A DNA stretch of 13,346 nucleotides. Origin: Actinomycetes bacterium. Its GTDB lineage: Bacteria > Actinomycetota > Actinomycetes > Actinomycetales > Cellulomonadaceae. Below the pieces are notes generated by a model. That model was not told the origin of the DNA, ran no database searches, and worked only from the letters and a program-made list of their open reading frames with translations. This document shows positions 7,999 to 13,346 of this stretch, in pieces (within the stretch, counting starts at the first letter, position 1; every line of letters begins with the position of its first letter). The stretch lies in the NCBI GenBank assembly GCA_023388235.1, contig JAEWGQ010000372.1, forward strand, positions 1-13,346, given 5' to 3'. The translations under genes and the position numbers were made by a program.

Positions 7999-8592
7999 TC
8001 AACCCCTCTCCTCGCCGGGCGCGCCGGCGGTCGGCCACGCGGCGGCGAGACGCGCGCGCGTGTCGGACAGCAGCTCGGGCAGGGCGCGCGTCCGGCCGAC
8101 GATCGGCAGGAAGTTCGCGTCGCCCGACCACCGGGGCACGACGTGCTGGTGCAGGTGCGCGGCGATGCCGGCCCCCGCGACGTCGCCCTGGTTCATGCCG
8201 ATGTTGAAGCCGTGCGGGCCGCTGACCTCGCGCAGCACGCGCATCGCGGTGCGGGTGAGGTCCGCGACCTCCGCGACCTCGGCGTCCGTCAGGTCGGTGT
8301 AGTCCGCGACGTGCCGGTACGGGACCGCCAGGACGTGGCCCCCGTTGTACGGGTACAGGTTGAGCACCACGTACGCGGTCGTCCCGCGGGCGACCACCAG
8401 CCCCTCCGCGTCGGGCAGCGACGGGATGCGGCAGAACGGGCAGCCGTCGCCGGCCTCGCGGTCCGCCGGCTTGTTCTCCCCGCCGATGTACGCCATGCGG
8501 TGCGGCGTCCACAGCCGGCCGAAGCCGTCGGGCACGCCCGGCAGGGTCTGCGCGTCCTCCACCGCCCCGCGGGCGTCTGCGTCCTCGGGCAC
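7999..8592 (-). CDS. HIT-domain nucleotide phosphorylase/hydrolase
   Basis: A 197-aa histidine-triad protein with the catalytic motif HLHQHVVPRW (His146, His148, His150) and the substrate-site segment VLNLYPYNGGHVLAVPYRH. It aligns well by eye with the M. tuberculosis protein at the same locus (Rv2613c), reported as a diadenosine tetraphosphate phosphorylase, so Ap4A or a related dinucleotide is the likely substrate. Cys51 and Cys54 in GCPFC form a CxxC that, with downstream histidines, could bind zinc, as in many HIT proteins; the mycobacterial relative appears to lack it. The GTG start at 8590-8592 lies 3 nt after the thrS stop codon. The coupling is suggestive because aminoacyl-tRNA synthetases can make Ap4A as a by-product. 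Confidence 0.93.
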   Translation of the reverse strand: MPEDADARGAVEDAQTLPGVPDGFGRLWTPHRMAYIGGENKPADREAGDGCPFCRIPSLPDAEGLVVARGTTAYVVLNLYPYNGGHVLAVPYRHVADYTDLTDAEVAEVADLTRTAMRVLREVSGPHGFNIGMNQGDVAGAGIAAHLHQHVVPRWSGDANFLPIVGRTRALPELLSDTRARLAAAWPTAGAPGEERG

Positions 8593-8595
8593 GCG

Positions 8596-10611
8596 TCAGA
8601 CCTGCGCGTGCTCGCGGACGGCGGCGACGACGCGCTGCACGGCCTCGGCGACCGGCACGCCGTTCTCCTGCCGGCCGTCCCGGTACCGGAACGACACCGC
8701 GCCGGCCTCCGCGTCCTCGCCGCCGGCGATGAGCACGAACGGGATCTTCTGGGTGCTGGCGTTGCGGATCTTCTTGCCGAACCGGTCGCTGGAGCGGTCG
8801 AGCTCGGCGCGGACGCCCTGGGCCCGGAGCTGCGCGACGACGTCCTCGAGGTACGGCTCGAACGGCTCCGCGACCGGCACCGCGAGCACCTGCACCGGCG
8901 CGAGCCACGCCGGGAACGCCCCCGCGTAGTGCTCGGTCAGCACCGCGAAGAACCGCTCGATCGACCCGAACAGCGCGCGGTGGATCATCACCGGGCGCTG
9001 CCGCGTGCCGTCGGCGGCGGTGTACTCGAGGTCGAACCGCTCGGGCAGGTTGAAGTCGAGCTGGATCGTCGACATCTGCCAGGTGCGGCCGATCGCGTCC
9101 TTCGCCTGGACGGAGATCTTCGGCCCGTAGAACGCCGCGCCGCCCGGGTCGGGGACCAGCTCGAGGCCGGACTCCGTGGCGACCTGCCGCAGCGTCTCGG
9201 TCGCCTCCTCCCAGGCCGCGTCCTCGCCGACCGACTTCTCCGGGTTGCGGGTGGACAGCTCCAGGTAGAAGTCGTCCAGGCCGTAGTCCTTGAGCAGGTC
9301 GAGCACGAAGGTGAGCAGGCTGGTGAGCTCGCCCTTCATCTGGTCGCGCGTGCAGTAGATGTGCGCGTCGTCCTGGGTGAAGCCGCGGGCGCGGGTCAGG
9401 CCGTGCACCACGCCGGACTTCTCGTACCGGTAGACCGTGCCGAACTCGAACAGCCGCAGCGGCAGCTCGCGGTACGAGCGCCCGCGGGAGTCGAAGATCA
9501 GGTTGTGCATGGGGCAGTTCATCGGCTTGAGGTAGTAGTTCTGCCCCGCGCGCTTGACGTTCCCGTCGGCGTCGCGCTCCTCGTCCAGCTGCATCGGGGG
9601 GTACATGCCGTCGGCGTACCAGTCGAGGTGCCCCGAGATCTCGAACAGCTGCTGCTTGGTGATGTGCGGGGAGTTGACGAACGAGTAGCCCGCCTCGACG
9701 TGCTTGCGCCGGCTGTACTCCTCCATCTCCATCCGGATGATCCCGCCCTTGGGGTGGAACACCGCCAGGCCCGAGCCGATCTCGTCCGGGAACGAGAACA
9801 GGTCGAGCTCGGTGCCCAGCCGGCGGTGGTCGCGCCGCTCGGCCTCCGCGATCCGCTCCAGGTGCGCCTTCAGCTGGTCCTTGGTCGGCCACGCGGTGCC
9901 GTAGACGCGCTGGAGCTGCGGGTTCTTCTCCGACCCCCGCCAGTACGCCGCCGCCGTGCGGGTCAGCTGGAAGCCGTTGCCGAGCACCTTGGTGCTGGGC
10001 ACGTGCGGGCCACGGCACAGGTCCTGCCACACGACGGTCTCGGACTCCCGGCCCGCGCCGCGCACGTTCTGGTAGTAGGTCAGGCCGCCGGCGCCGACCT
10101 CGACCGACGCGCCCTCGCCCGCGGTGTCGGCGGTCGACTTCAGGCCGATGAGCTCGAGCTTGTACGGCTCGTCGGCCGCCAGCGCGCGCGCCTCGTCGTC
10201 CGTGACCTCCACGCGGCGGAAGGTCTGGTTCTCCTTGACGATGCGGGACATCACCTTCTCGAGGGCCCGCAGGTCCTCCGGGGTGAACGGGGTCTCGACG
10301 TCGAAGTCGTAGTAGAAGCCGTCGGTGACCGGCGGGCCGATGCCGAGGCGGGCCTTCGGGTTGACCTCCTGGACGGCCTGCGCGAGCACGTGCGCGGCCG
10401 AGTGGCGCAGCACGGCCAGGCCGTCGGGCGAGTCGACCGTGACGGCCTCGACGACGGCGCCGTCCGGCAGCGGGCGGGACAGGTCCCGCAGCTCGCCGTC
10501 GACGCGCACGACGACGACCTCGCGGCGCGCGGAGAACAGGTCCGTGCCCGTCGTCCCCGCCTCGGCCGTGGTGCTGACGCCGTCGACGGTGAGGGTGATG
10601 AGCTCGGACAC
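8596..10611 (-). CDS. thrS: Threonyl-tRNA synthetase
   Basis: A complete 671-aa class II synthetase that charges tRNA-Thr. Domains in order are an N-terminal TGS domain (about 1-62), the editing domain with HSAAH (His70, His74) and DLCRGPH (Cys199, His203), the catalytic core, and the anticodon-binding domain (about 570-671). Zinc ligands are Cys366 in KPMNCPM, His417 in DDAHIYC and His544 in MIHRALFGS, matching Cys334, His385 and His511 of E. coli ThrRS. The GTG start at 10609-10611 follows GAGGAG at a 10-nt spacing. It is the first coding gene of the run leading into the PIM genes, and no T-box leader was seen upstream. Confidence 0.98.
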   Translation of the reverse strand: MSELITLTVDGVSTTAEAGTTGTDLFSARREVVVVRVDGELRDLSRPLPDGAVVEAVTVDSPDGLAVLRHSAAHVLAQAVQEVNPKARLGIGPPVTDGFYYDFDVETPFTPEDLRALEKVMSRIVKENQTFRRVEVTDDEARALAADEPYKLELIGLKSTADTAGEGASVEVGAGGLTYYQNVRGAGRESETVVWQDLCRGPHVPSTKVLGNGFQLTRTAAAYWRGSEKNPQLQRVYGTAWPTKDQLKAHLERIAEAERRDHRRLGTELDLFSFPDEIGSGLAVFHPKGGIIRMEMEEYSRRKHVEAGYSFVNSPHITKQQLFEISGHLDWYADGMYPPMQLDEERDADGNVKRAGQNYYLKPMNCPMHNLIFDSRGRSYRELPLRLFEFGTVYRYEKSGVVHGLTRARGFTQDDAHIYCTRDQMKGELTSLLTFVLDLLKDYGLDDFYLELSTRNPEKSVGEDAAWEEATETLRQVATESGLELVPDPGGAAFYGPKISVQAKDAIGRTWQMSTIQLDFNLPERFDLEYTAADGTRQRPVMIHRALFGSIERFFAVLTEHYAGAFPAWLAPVQVLAVPVAEPFEPYLEDVVAQLRAQGVRAELDRSSDRFGKKIRNASTQKIPFVLIAGGEDAEAGAVSFRYRDGRQENGVPVAEAVQRVVAAVREHAQV

Positions 10612-10634
10612 GGTGGGTGTACTCCTCGGGTCGG

Positions 10635-10653
10635 CCCGCGCCTCGCGCGCGGG
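10635..10653 (-). promoter_or_regulatory. Small leader hairpin upstream of thrS
   Basis: Positions 10635-10641 (cccgcgc) pair with 10647-10653 (gcgcggg) around a 5-nt loop. If thrS transcription begins near 10657, this hairpin sits at the 5' end of the mRNA, about 23 nt before the start codon. It could protect or control the message. G/C hairpins of this size are common by chance here, so the regulatory meaning is open. Confidence 0.25.
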
Positions 10654-10663
10654 GTCCGGGTCG

Positions 10664-10669
10664 ATGCTA
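10664..10669 (-). promoter_or_regulatory. Candidate -10 box of the thrS promoter
   Basis: The minus strand reads TAGCAT, matching TANNNT, between the tRNA terminator hairpin and thrS. It implies a leader of about 45 nt. No convincing -35 is visible 16-19 nt upstream. The placement just after a strong terminator is where a new promoter would be needed. Confidence 0.4.
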
Positions 10670-10717
10670 CCGACCGGTCGCCTCCCCGCCGGGACCTGCG
10701 ACCCGCGTCCCGGGACG

Positions 10718-10756
10718 ACGACGGCCCCCGGTCCGCTGGGGACCGGGGGCCGTCGT
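10718..10756 (-). terminator. Perfect 17-bp terminator hairpin after tRNA-Val
   Basis: Positions 10718-10734 (acgacggcccccggtcc) are the exact reverse complement of 10740-10756, with a 5-nt loop. The stem begins 5 nt past the mature tRNA 3' end, so it should end the tRNA transcript and insulate thrS. No U tract follows; a second palindrome, cgtcccgggacg at 10706-10717, lies directly against it. The length and perfection of the stem make chance unlikely even at this G+C content. Confidence 0.82.
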
Positions 10757-10761
10757 GCCGG

Positions 10762-10833
10762 TGGGCGATACTGGGTTCGAACCAGTGACCTCTTCGGTGT
10801 GAACGAAGCGCGCTACCACTGCGCCAATCGCCC
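10762..10833 (-). tRNA. tRNA-Val (anticodon CAC)
   Basis: A full 72-nt cloverleaf on the minus strand. The acceptor GGGCGAT pairs with ATCGCCC, the D-arm is GCGC/GCGC around AGTGGTA, and the anticodon stem CTTCG/CGAAG holds loop TTCACAC, which gives anticodon CAC, reading the valine codon GUG. The variable loop is AGGTC, and the T-arm is ACTGG-TTCGAAC-CCAGT. The discriminator base is A at 10762. The next bases are CCG, so the CCA tail is not encoded and must be added. GTG is a heavily used valine codon in this G/C-rich genome. Confidence 0.97.
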
Positions 10834-10844
10834 GGCGGTGGTCA

Positions 10845-10874
10845 AGACTACCCGACCCGGGCCGGAGGACGAAA
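10845..10874 (-). promoter_or_regulatory. Candidate promoter of tRNA-Val
   Basis: The minus strand has TAGTCT (10850-10845) as a -10 and TTTCGT (10874-10869) as a weak -35, 18 bp apart. Transcription would start about 5 nt before the mature tRNA 5' end at 10833, a normal arrangement for a tRNA gene. The rest of the 227-bp divergent space (to 11060) shows small GC palindromes, for example at 10875-10884, and no clear plus-strand promoter for the SsgA-like gene. Confidence 0.45.
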
Positions 10875-11060
10875 CCGGCGCCGGCGACGGGCGCCGTGCC
10901 GCTCCACCAGCGGGATCGCGCGCCGTCCGCGCCCCGCGGTCGCCGGGACGCGGACGGGGCTGAGGGGTTCCACCGGGTGAAACTGGGCGCGGGACCTCCG
11001 ACCCGGGCGGCGCGGCTGTCATCATGGTCATCTCGCGTGACGTGTGTGAAGGAGGATGCG

Positions 11061-11489
11061 GTGGCCCAGCGCTCGTACGACGTCGTCGAGTCCGTCGCCA
11101 TGCAGCTCATCAGCTCCGATGCCAGCGTCCTGCCTGTCACCGCGGAGCTGTCGTACCGCGTGGGCGACCCCTACACGGTCCGTGCCGTGTTCACGAGCCC
11201 CCAGTCGACCTCGGTCTGGCTGCTCGGGCGCGAGCTGCTGCTCCAGGGCATGCTCGCGGACGCCGAGGACCCGGCCGGCTGCGGGGACGTCCAGGTCTGG
11301 CGGGACGAGGACCCGCTGTTCACGCTGATCTCGCTCACCGGCATCGAGGGCAGCGCGCTGCTCGCGGCGCCGTCCGAGCCCCTCGAGCGGTTCCTCACCG
11401 CCACGGAGCAGCTCGTCGCCCTCGGCACGGAGAGCGACCGCATGGAGGGCGAGATCGCGGCCCTGATCGCCGCGCTCCTCACCGCCTGA
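11061..11489 (+). CDS. SsgA-family cell division/sporulation regulator
   Basis: A 142-aa protein resembling Streptomyces SsgB and related SsgA-like proteins. It has the N-terminal MQLISSDASVLPVTAELSYR region, DPYTVRAVFTSP, a VWLLGRELLLQGM stretch, CGDVQVWRDED, and the LEAP-like LLAAPSEPLERFL motif. In streptomycetes SsgB helps place FtsZ at sporulation septa; in non-sporulating relatives the role is unclear. The GTG start at 11061-11063 is fixed by a strong Shine-Dalgarno AAGGAGG at 11049-11055. A longer in-frame reading from 10896 has no family similarity and runs into the tRNA promoter region. The gene is divergent from tRNA-Val and converges on pabC with only 4 bp between stop codons. Only 3 of its 142 codons end in A or T. 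Confidence 0.9.
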   Translation: MAQRSYDVVESVAMQLISSDASVLPVTAELSYRVGDPYTVRAVFTSPQSTSVWLLGRELLLQGMLADAEDPAGCGDVQVWRDEDPLFTLISLTGIEGSALLAAPSEPLERFLTATEQLVALGTESDRMEGEIAALIAALLTA

Positions 11490-11493
11490 GCCG

Positions 11494-12327
11494 CTACGGG
11501 TCCGGGTCGGCGCCCGCGCGCGCCCGGAACAGCTCCGCCACCGCGCGCGTCAGGGGCCCGGGCGTCACCGGCGTGCCGTCGACCGCGTGCACCGGGGCGA
11601 AGCCGCGCAGCGACCCGCTGAGCGCCAGCCCGGCCGCCCCGCGCCGGGCGTCCTCGACGACCTCCCACGCCAGCTCGCCGGGGCGCGCCTCCGCGACCGG
11701 CAGGCCCGCGTCCGCCGTCCACTCCAGCACCAGCGCGCGCGTCACGCCGGGCAGGCACCCGGCGGACAGCGGCGGGGTGCGCAGGGCGCCGTCGCGCTCG
11801 ACGAACACGTTCGAGCCCGTGCCCTCGCACAGCTCGCCGCGGGTGTTCGCCAGCAGCGCCTCGTTGCCGCCCGCGCGCTCCGCGGCCGCCAGCGCCAGGA
11901 CGTCCGCGGCGTAGGACGTCGCCTTGTGCCCGGCCAGCGGCGAGCGCTCGTTGCGCACCCACGGCACCCGCACCACGTGCGCCGGCCCGCGCACCGGAGC
12001 CGGGCCCGCCGCGACCACCAGCGTCGGGCGGTCCGCCCCGGGTGCACCCGGGCTCACCGTCACGCGCACCCGGCCCACCGCGGTGCCGCCCGCCGCCAGG
12101 ACCGCGCCGACCGCCTCCCGGACCTCGCCGCCGTCCACCGCCGGCAGCCCCAGCGCCCGCAGCGAGGCCGCGAGCCGGTCCAGGTGGCGCGTCAGGGCGA
12201 ACGCCCGGCCGGCCACGACCGCGCACGTCTCGAACGCCCCCAGCCCCGTCGCGAACCCCGGGTCGGTGCCCGCGACCACGGGCTCGCCCGGGTCGCGCAG
12301 CCGGCCGCCGGCCCACAGGACGCTCAC
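11494..12327 (-). CDS. pabC: Aminodeoxychorismate lyase (class IV aminotransferase)
   Basis: A 277-aa fold-type IV PLP enzyme. It releases pyruvate from 4-amino-4-deoxychorismate to give p-aminobenzoate for folate. The Schiff-base lysine is Lys135 in LAGHKATSYAADVLA; NEALLANTRGELCEGTGSNVF (about 155-175) is the cofactor-binding stretch, with Glu168 and Asn173. The start is GTG at 12325-12327, 5 nt after the pabB stop codon, with no strong SD, which suggests coupling to pabB translation. The same fold includes branched-chain and D-amino-acid aminotransferases; the adjoining pabB is the main reason to prefer the lyase. Confidence 0.9.
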   Translation of the reverse strand: MSVLWAGGRLRDPGEPVVAGTDPGFATGLGAFETCAVVAGRAFALTRHLDRLAASLRALGLPAVDGGEVREAVGAVLAAGGTAVGRVRVTVSPGAPGADRPTLVVAAGPAPVRGPAHVVRVPWVRNERSPLAGHKATSYAADVLALAAAERAGGNEALLANTRGELCEGTGSNVFVERDGALRTPPLSAGCLPGVTRALVLEWTADAGLPVAEARPGELAWEVVEDARRGAAGLALSGSLRGFAPVHAVDGTPVTPGPLTRAVAELFRARAGADPDP

Positions 12328-12332
12328 GGCGG

Positions 12333-13169
12333 TCAGTCTGGCACCGCCGCGCCGCCCGGCCGGGACGCCAGGCCGACCAGCCGGCGCGCCTTCAGCTCGG
12401 TCTCCGCCCACTCCGCCTGCGGGTCGCTCCCCCACGTGATGCCCGCGCCCGTGCCGAACCGCAGCACCCCGTCCCGCCACGCGAACGTCCGGATGCCCAC
12501 GGCCAGCTCCGCCGCCAGGACCCTGCCGTCCGCGCCGACCTCCGCCCAGCCGACCGTCCCGCAGTACGGCCCGCGCGGCACCGGCTCCAGCCGGCGGATC
12601 AGGTCCAGCGCCGCGAGCTTCGGCGCGCCCGACACCGACCCCGGCGGGTACGTCGCCGCGAGCACGTCCGCCCAGAACCGCTCGCCGTCGCGGACCTCCG
12701 CCCGCAGCCGGCCGCGCACCGTCGACACCAGGTGCACGAGCCCCGGGTGCTCCTCGACCCCCAGCAGCGTCGTGACCTCCACCGTCCCCGGGTCGCACAC
12801 CCGCTGCAGGTCGTTGCGCACCAGGTCGGTGATCATCACGTTCTCGGCGCGGTCCTTCGCGCTCAGCCCGTCCGCCGTGGTGGCGGTGCCCTTGATCGGC
12901 GCGGACGTCACCCAGCCGTCCGCGACCCGCAGGAACAGCTCCGGCGACGCGGACACCACCCACACCGGGGCGAGCGCTCCCCCGGCCGGGACGTGCACGC
13001 CACCCGCGTACGGCGCCGGGTTGCCCGCCGCCAACCGCGCCCCCAGCGCCCGCGCGTCCGGCTCGGACCCGTCGGCCCCCACGGGCAGCGGCGCCGCCAG
13101 GACCCGGCAGAGGTTGGCCTGGTAGACGGTCCCCGCGCGGACCGCCGCCCGCACCCGGGCCACCGCCGC
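12333..13169 (-). CDS. pabB: Aminodeoxychorismate synthase component I, 5'-truncated
   Basis: About 278 codons of a chorismate-binding enzyme, which aminates chorismate to 4-amino-4-deoxychorismate with ammonia from a PabA glutaminase (not in the window). PIKGT carries the active-site lysine (codon 12891-12893) that marks PabB; anthranilate synthase TrpE normally has alanine there. Other family stretches are AGTVYQANLCR, NVMITDLVRNDLQRV, STVRGRL, PGSVSGAPK, GPYCGTVGW and the C-terminal FGTGAGITWGSDP...E.ELKA. Homology begins at AAVARVRAAVRAGTVYQ and stops at about 13169. The frame stays open to a chance ATG at 13304, but that part (rich in Met, Trp, Cys and Ser) is unlike PabB. The true N-terminus is missing, by mis-joining or a real rearrangement. 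Confidence 0.88.
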   Translation of the reverse strand, partial: AAVARVRAAVRAGTVYQANLCRVLAAPLPVGADGSEPDARALGARLAAGNPAPYAGGVHVPAGGALAPVWVVSASPELFLRVADGWVTSAPIKGTATTADGLSAKDRAENVMITDLVRNDLQRVCDPGTVEVTTLLGVEEHPGLVHLVSTVRGRLRAEVRDGERFWADVLAATYPPGSVSGAPKLAALDLIRRLEPVPRGPYCGTVGWAEVGADGRVLAAELAVGIRTFAWRDGVLRFGTGAGITWGSDPQAEWAETELKARRLVGLASRPGGAAVPD

Positions 13170-13173
13170 GCGG
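13164..13173. other. Breakpoint between pabB and unrelated DNA
   Basis: To the left, minus-strand codons encode PabB. To the right, coding character switches to the plus strand with different codon use. The short G/C-rich stretch gccgcgcgg (13165-13173) could belong to either side and may be the microhomology at which the two were joined. The exact base cannot be fixed by eye. Confidence 0.65.
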
Positions 13174-13346
13174 CTCGACGAGCAAGCCAACGCGCTGGCC
13201 GCGCGCATAGACGGCACCATCACGGATGCCGCGCAGCGCCTCGGCATCGGCGCCGTCGAGGTCGGCCAGACGATCGCCGGCCATGTTGAGACGGCGGAAG
13301 CCACCCTCGCCGCCCGCGCCGAGGCCCTGGCCGGTACGTTCGATGC
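13171..13346 (+). CDS. Fragment of an Ala-rich helical repeat protein, both ends missing
   Basis: Fifty-eight codons, open at both ends, in a plus-strand frame with no stop from 13126 to the end. The peptide reads RLDEQANALAARIDGTITD, then AAQRLGIGAVEVGQTIAG, then HVETAEATLAARAEALAG. It is amphipathic, with regularly spaced Leu/Ile/Val and Ala and charged residues between, as in long coiled-coil proteins; LAAR recurs at a 36-residue interval. Eight of 58 codons end in A or T (CAA, ATA, GAT, CAT, GTT, GAA, GGT, GAT), against 3 of 142 in the nearby SsgA-like gene. It resembles very long apolipoprotein/kinesin-like helical proteins annotated in alphaproteobacteria such as Methylobacterium, a recollection, not a search result. 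It is probably not from the host of the rest of the window. Confidence 0.55.

Noticed and set aside
10612..10717. A possible T-box or similar tRNA-sensing leader before thrS
   Set aside because: The space is too short and lacks a T-box consensus or specifier-loop structure; only a small GC hairpin is present.
6454..10788. A 1,444-codon open frame on the plus strand opposite pimA through thrS
   Set aside because: It lies antisense to five well-supported genes and its translation is Arg/Ala/Gly/Val-rich without any domain. Stop codons are simply rare in this phase at such high G+C.
10852..11008. An 11-bp direct repeat (ccgacccgggc at 10852-10862 and 10998-11008) flanking the divergent region
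   Set aside because: It is a pure G/C-type word, easily repeated by chance; no insertion, duplication or att-like context accompanies it.
10896..11060. A 55-residue N-terminal extension of the SsgA-like protein
   Set aside because: The extension has no family similarity, and a strong AAGGAGG sits directly before the GTG at 11061.
13170..13304. N-terminal 45 residues of the longest pabB frame as genuine PabB
   Set aside because: They are rich in Met, Trp, Cys and Ser, show no PabB pattern and are the mirror of a better plus-strand frame.
1..13346. CRISPR array, insertion sequence, prophage or defence island
   Set aside because: No spaced repeats, transposase, integrase or phage genes were seen; apart from the last ~175 bp the window is conserved core synteny.

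Overview
The window is about 13.3 kb of very G+C-rich DNA, with nearly every codon ending in G or C. It reads as a chromosomal segment of an actinobacterium. PI/PIM lipid genes, an SsgA-family protein, frequent GTG starts and GTGA/ATGA gene overlaps fit an organism of the Micrococcales; Cellulomonadaceae is my best guess from protein flavour, not a proven assignment. From memory, the gene order matches the Mycobacterium tuberculosis block thrS - HIT - pgsA1 - acyltransferase - pimA - Nudix membrane protein - pdxS - pdxT - yebC, so most of the window is conserved core genome.

From right to left on the minus strand, tRNA-Val(CAC) is closed off by a perfect 17-bp hairpin. It is followed by thrS, a HIT-family hydrolase/phosphorylase, pgsA (phosphatidylinositol phosphate synthase), patA (PIM acyltransferase), pimA (first mannosyltransferase) and a small LemA-like membrane protein. 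These six coding genes are nearly or actually overlapping and look like one operon. The lipid genes make phosphatidylinositol phosphate, then mannosylate and acylate the PI-derived lipid on the inner face of the membrane.

After a 99-bp gap with a plausible promoter comes the vitamin B6 block: pdxS, a Nudix hydrolase, a PLP-dependent aminotransferase, pdxT and yebC. pdxS and pdxT encode the two halves of PLP synthase but are separated here by two genes. A bulged hairpin follows yebC. ruvC would be expected just beyond the left edge, but it is not in the window.

To the right of the tRNA, a plus-strand SsgA-like gene converges on a minus-strand folate pair, pabB - pabC, which turns chorismate into p-aminobenzoate.

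The least ordinary feature is the last ~175 bp. pabB homology stops abruptly at about position 13165-13173. The remaining DNA is instead open on the opposite strand, encoding an Ala-rich helical-repeat protein fragment with different codon use. It looks like a chimeric contig end (possibly alphaproteobacterial DNA) or, less likely, a genuine recombination point inside pabB. I found no CRISPR array, insertion sequence, phage gene or convincing new defence system in the window.
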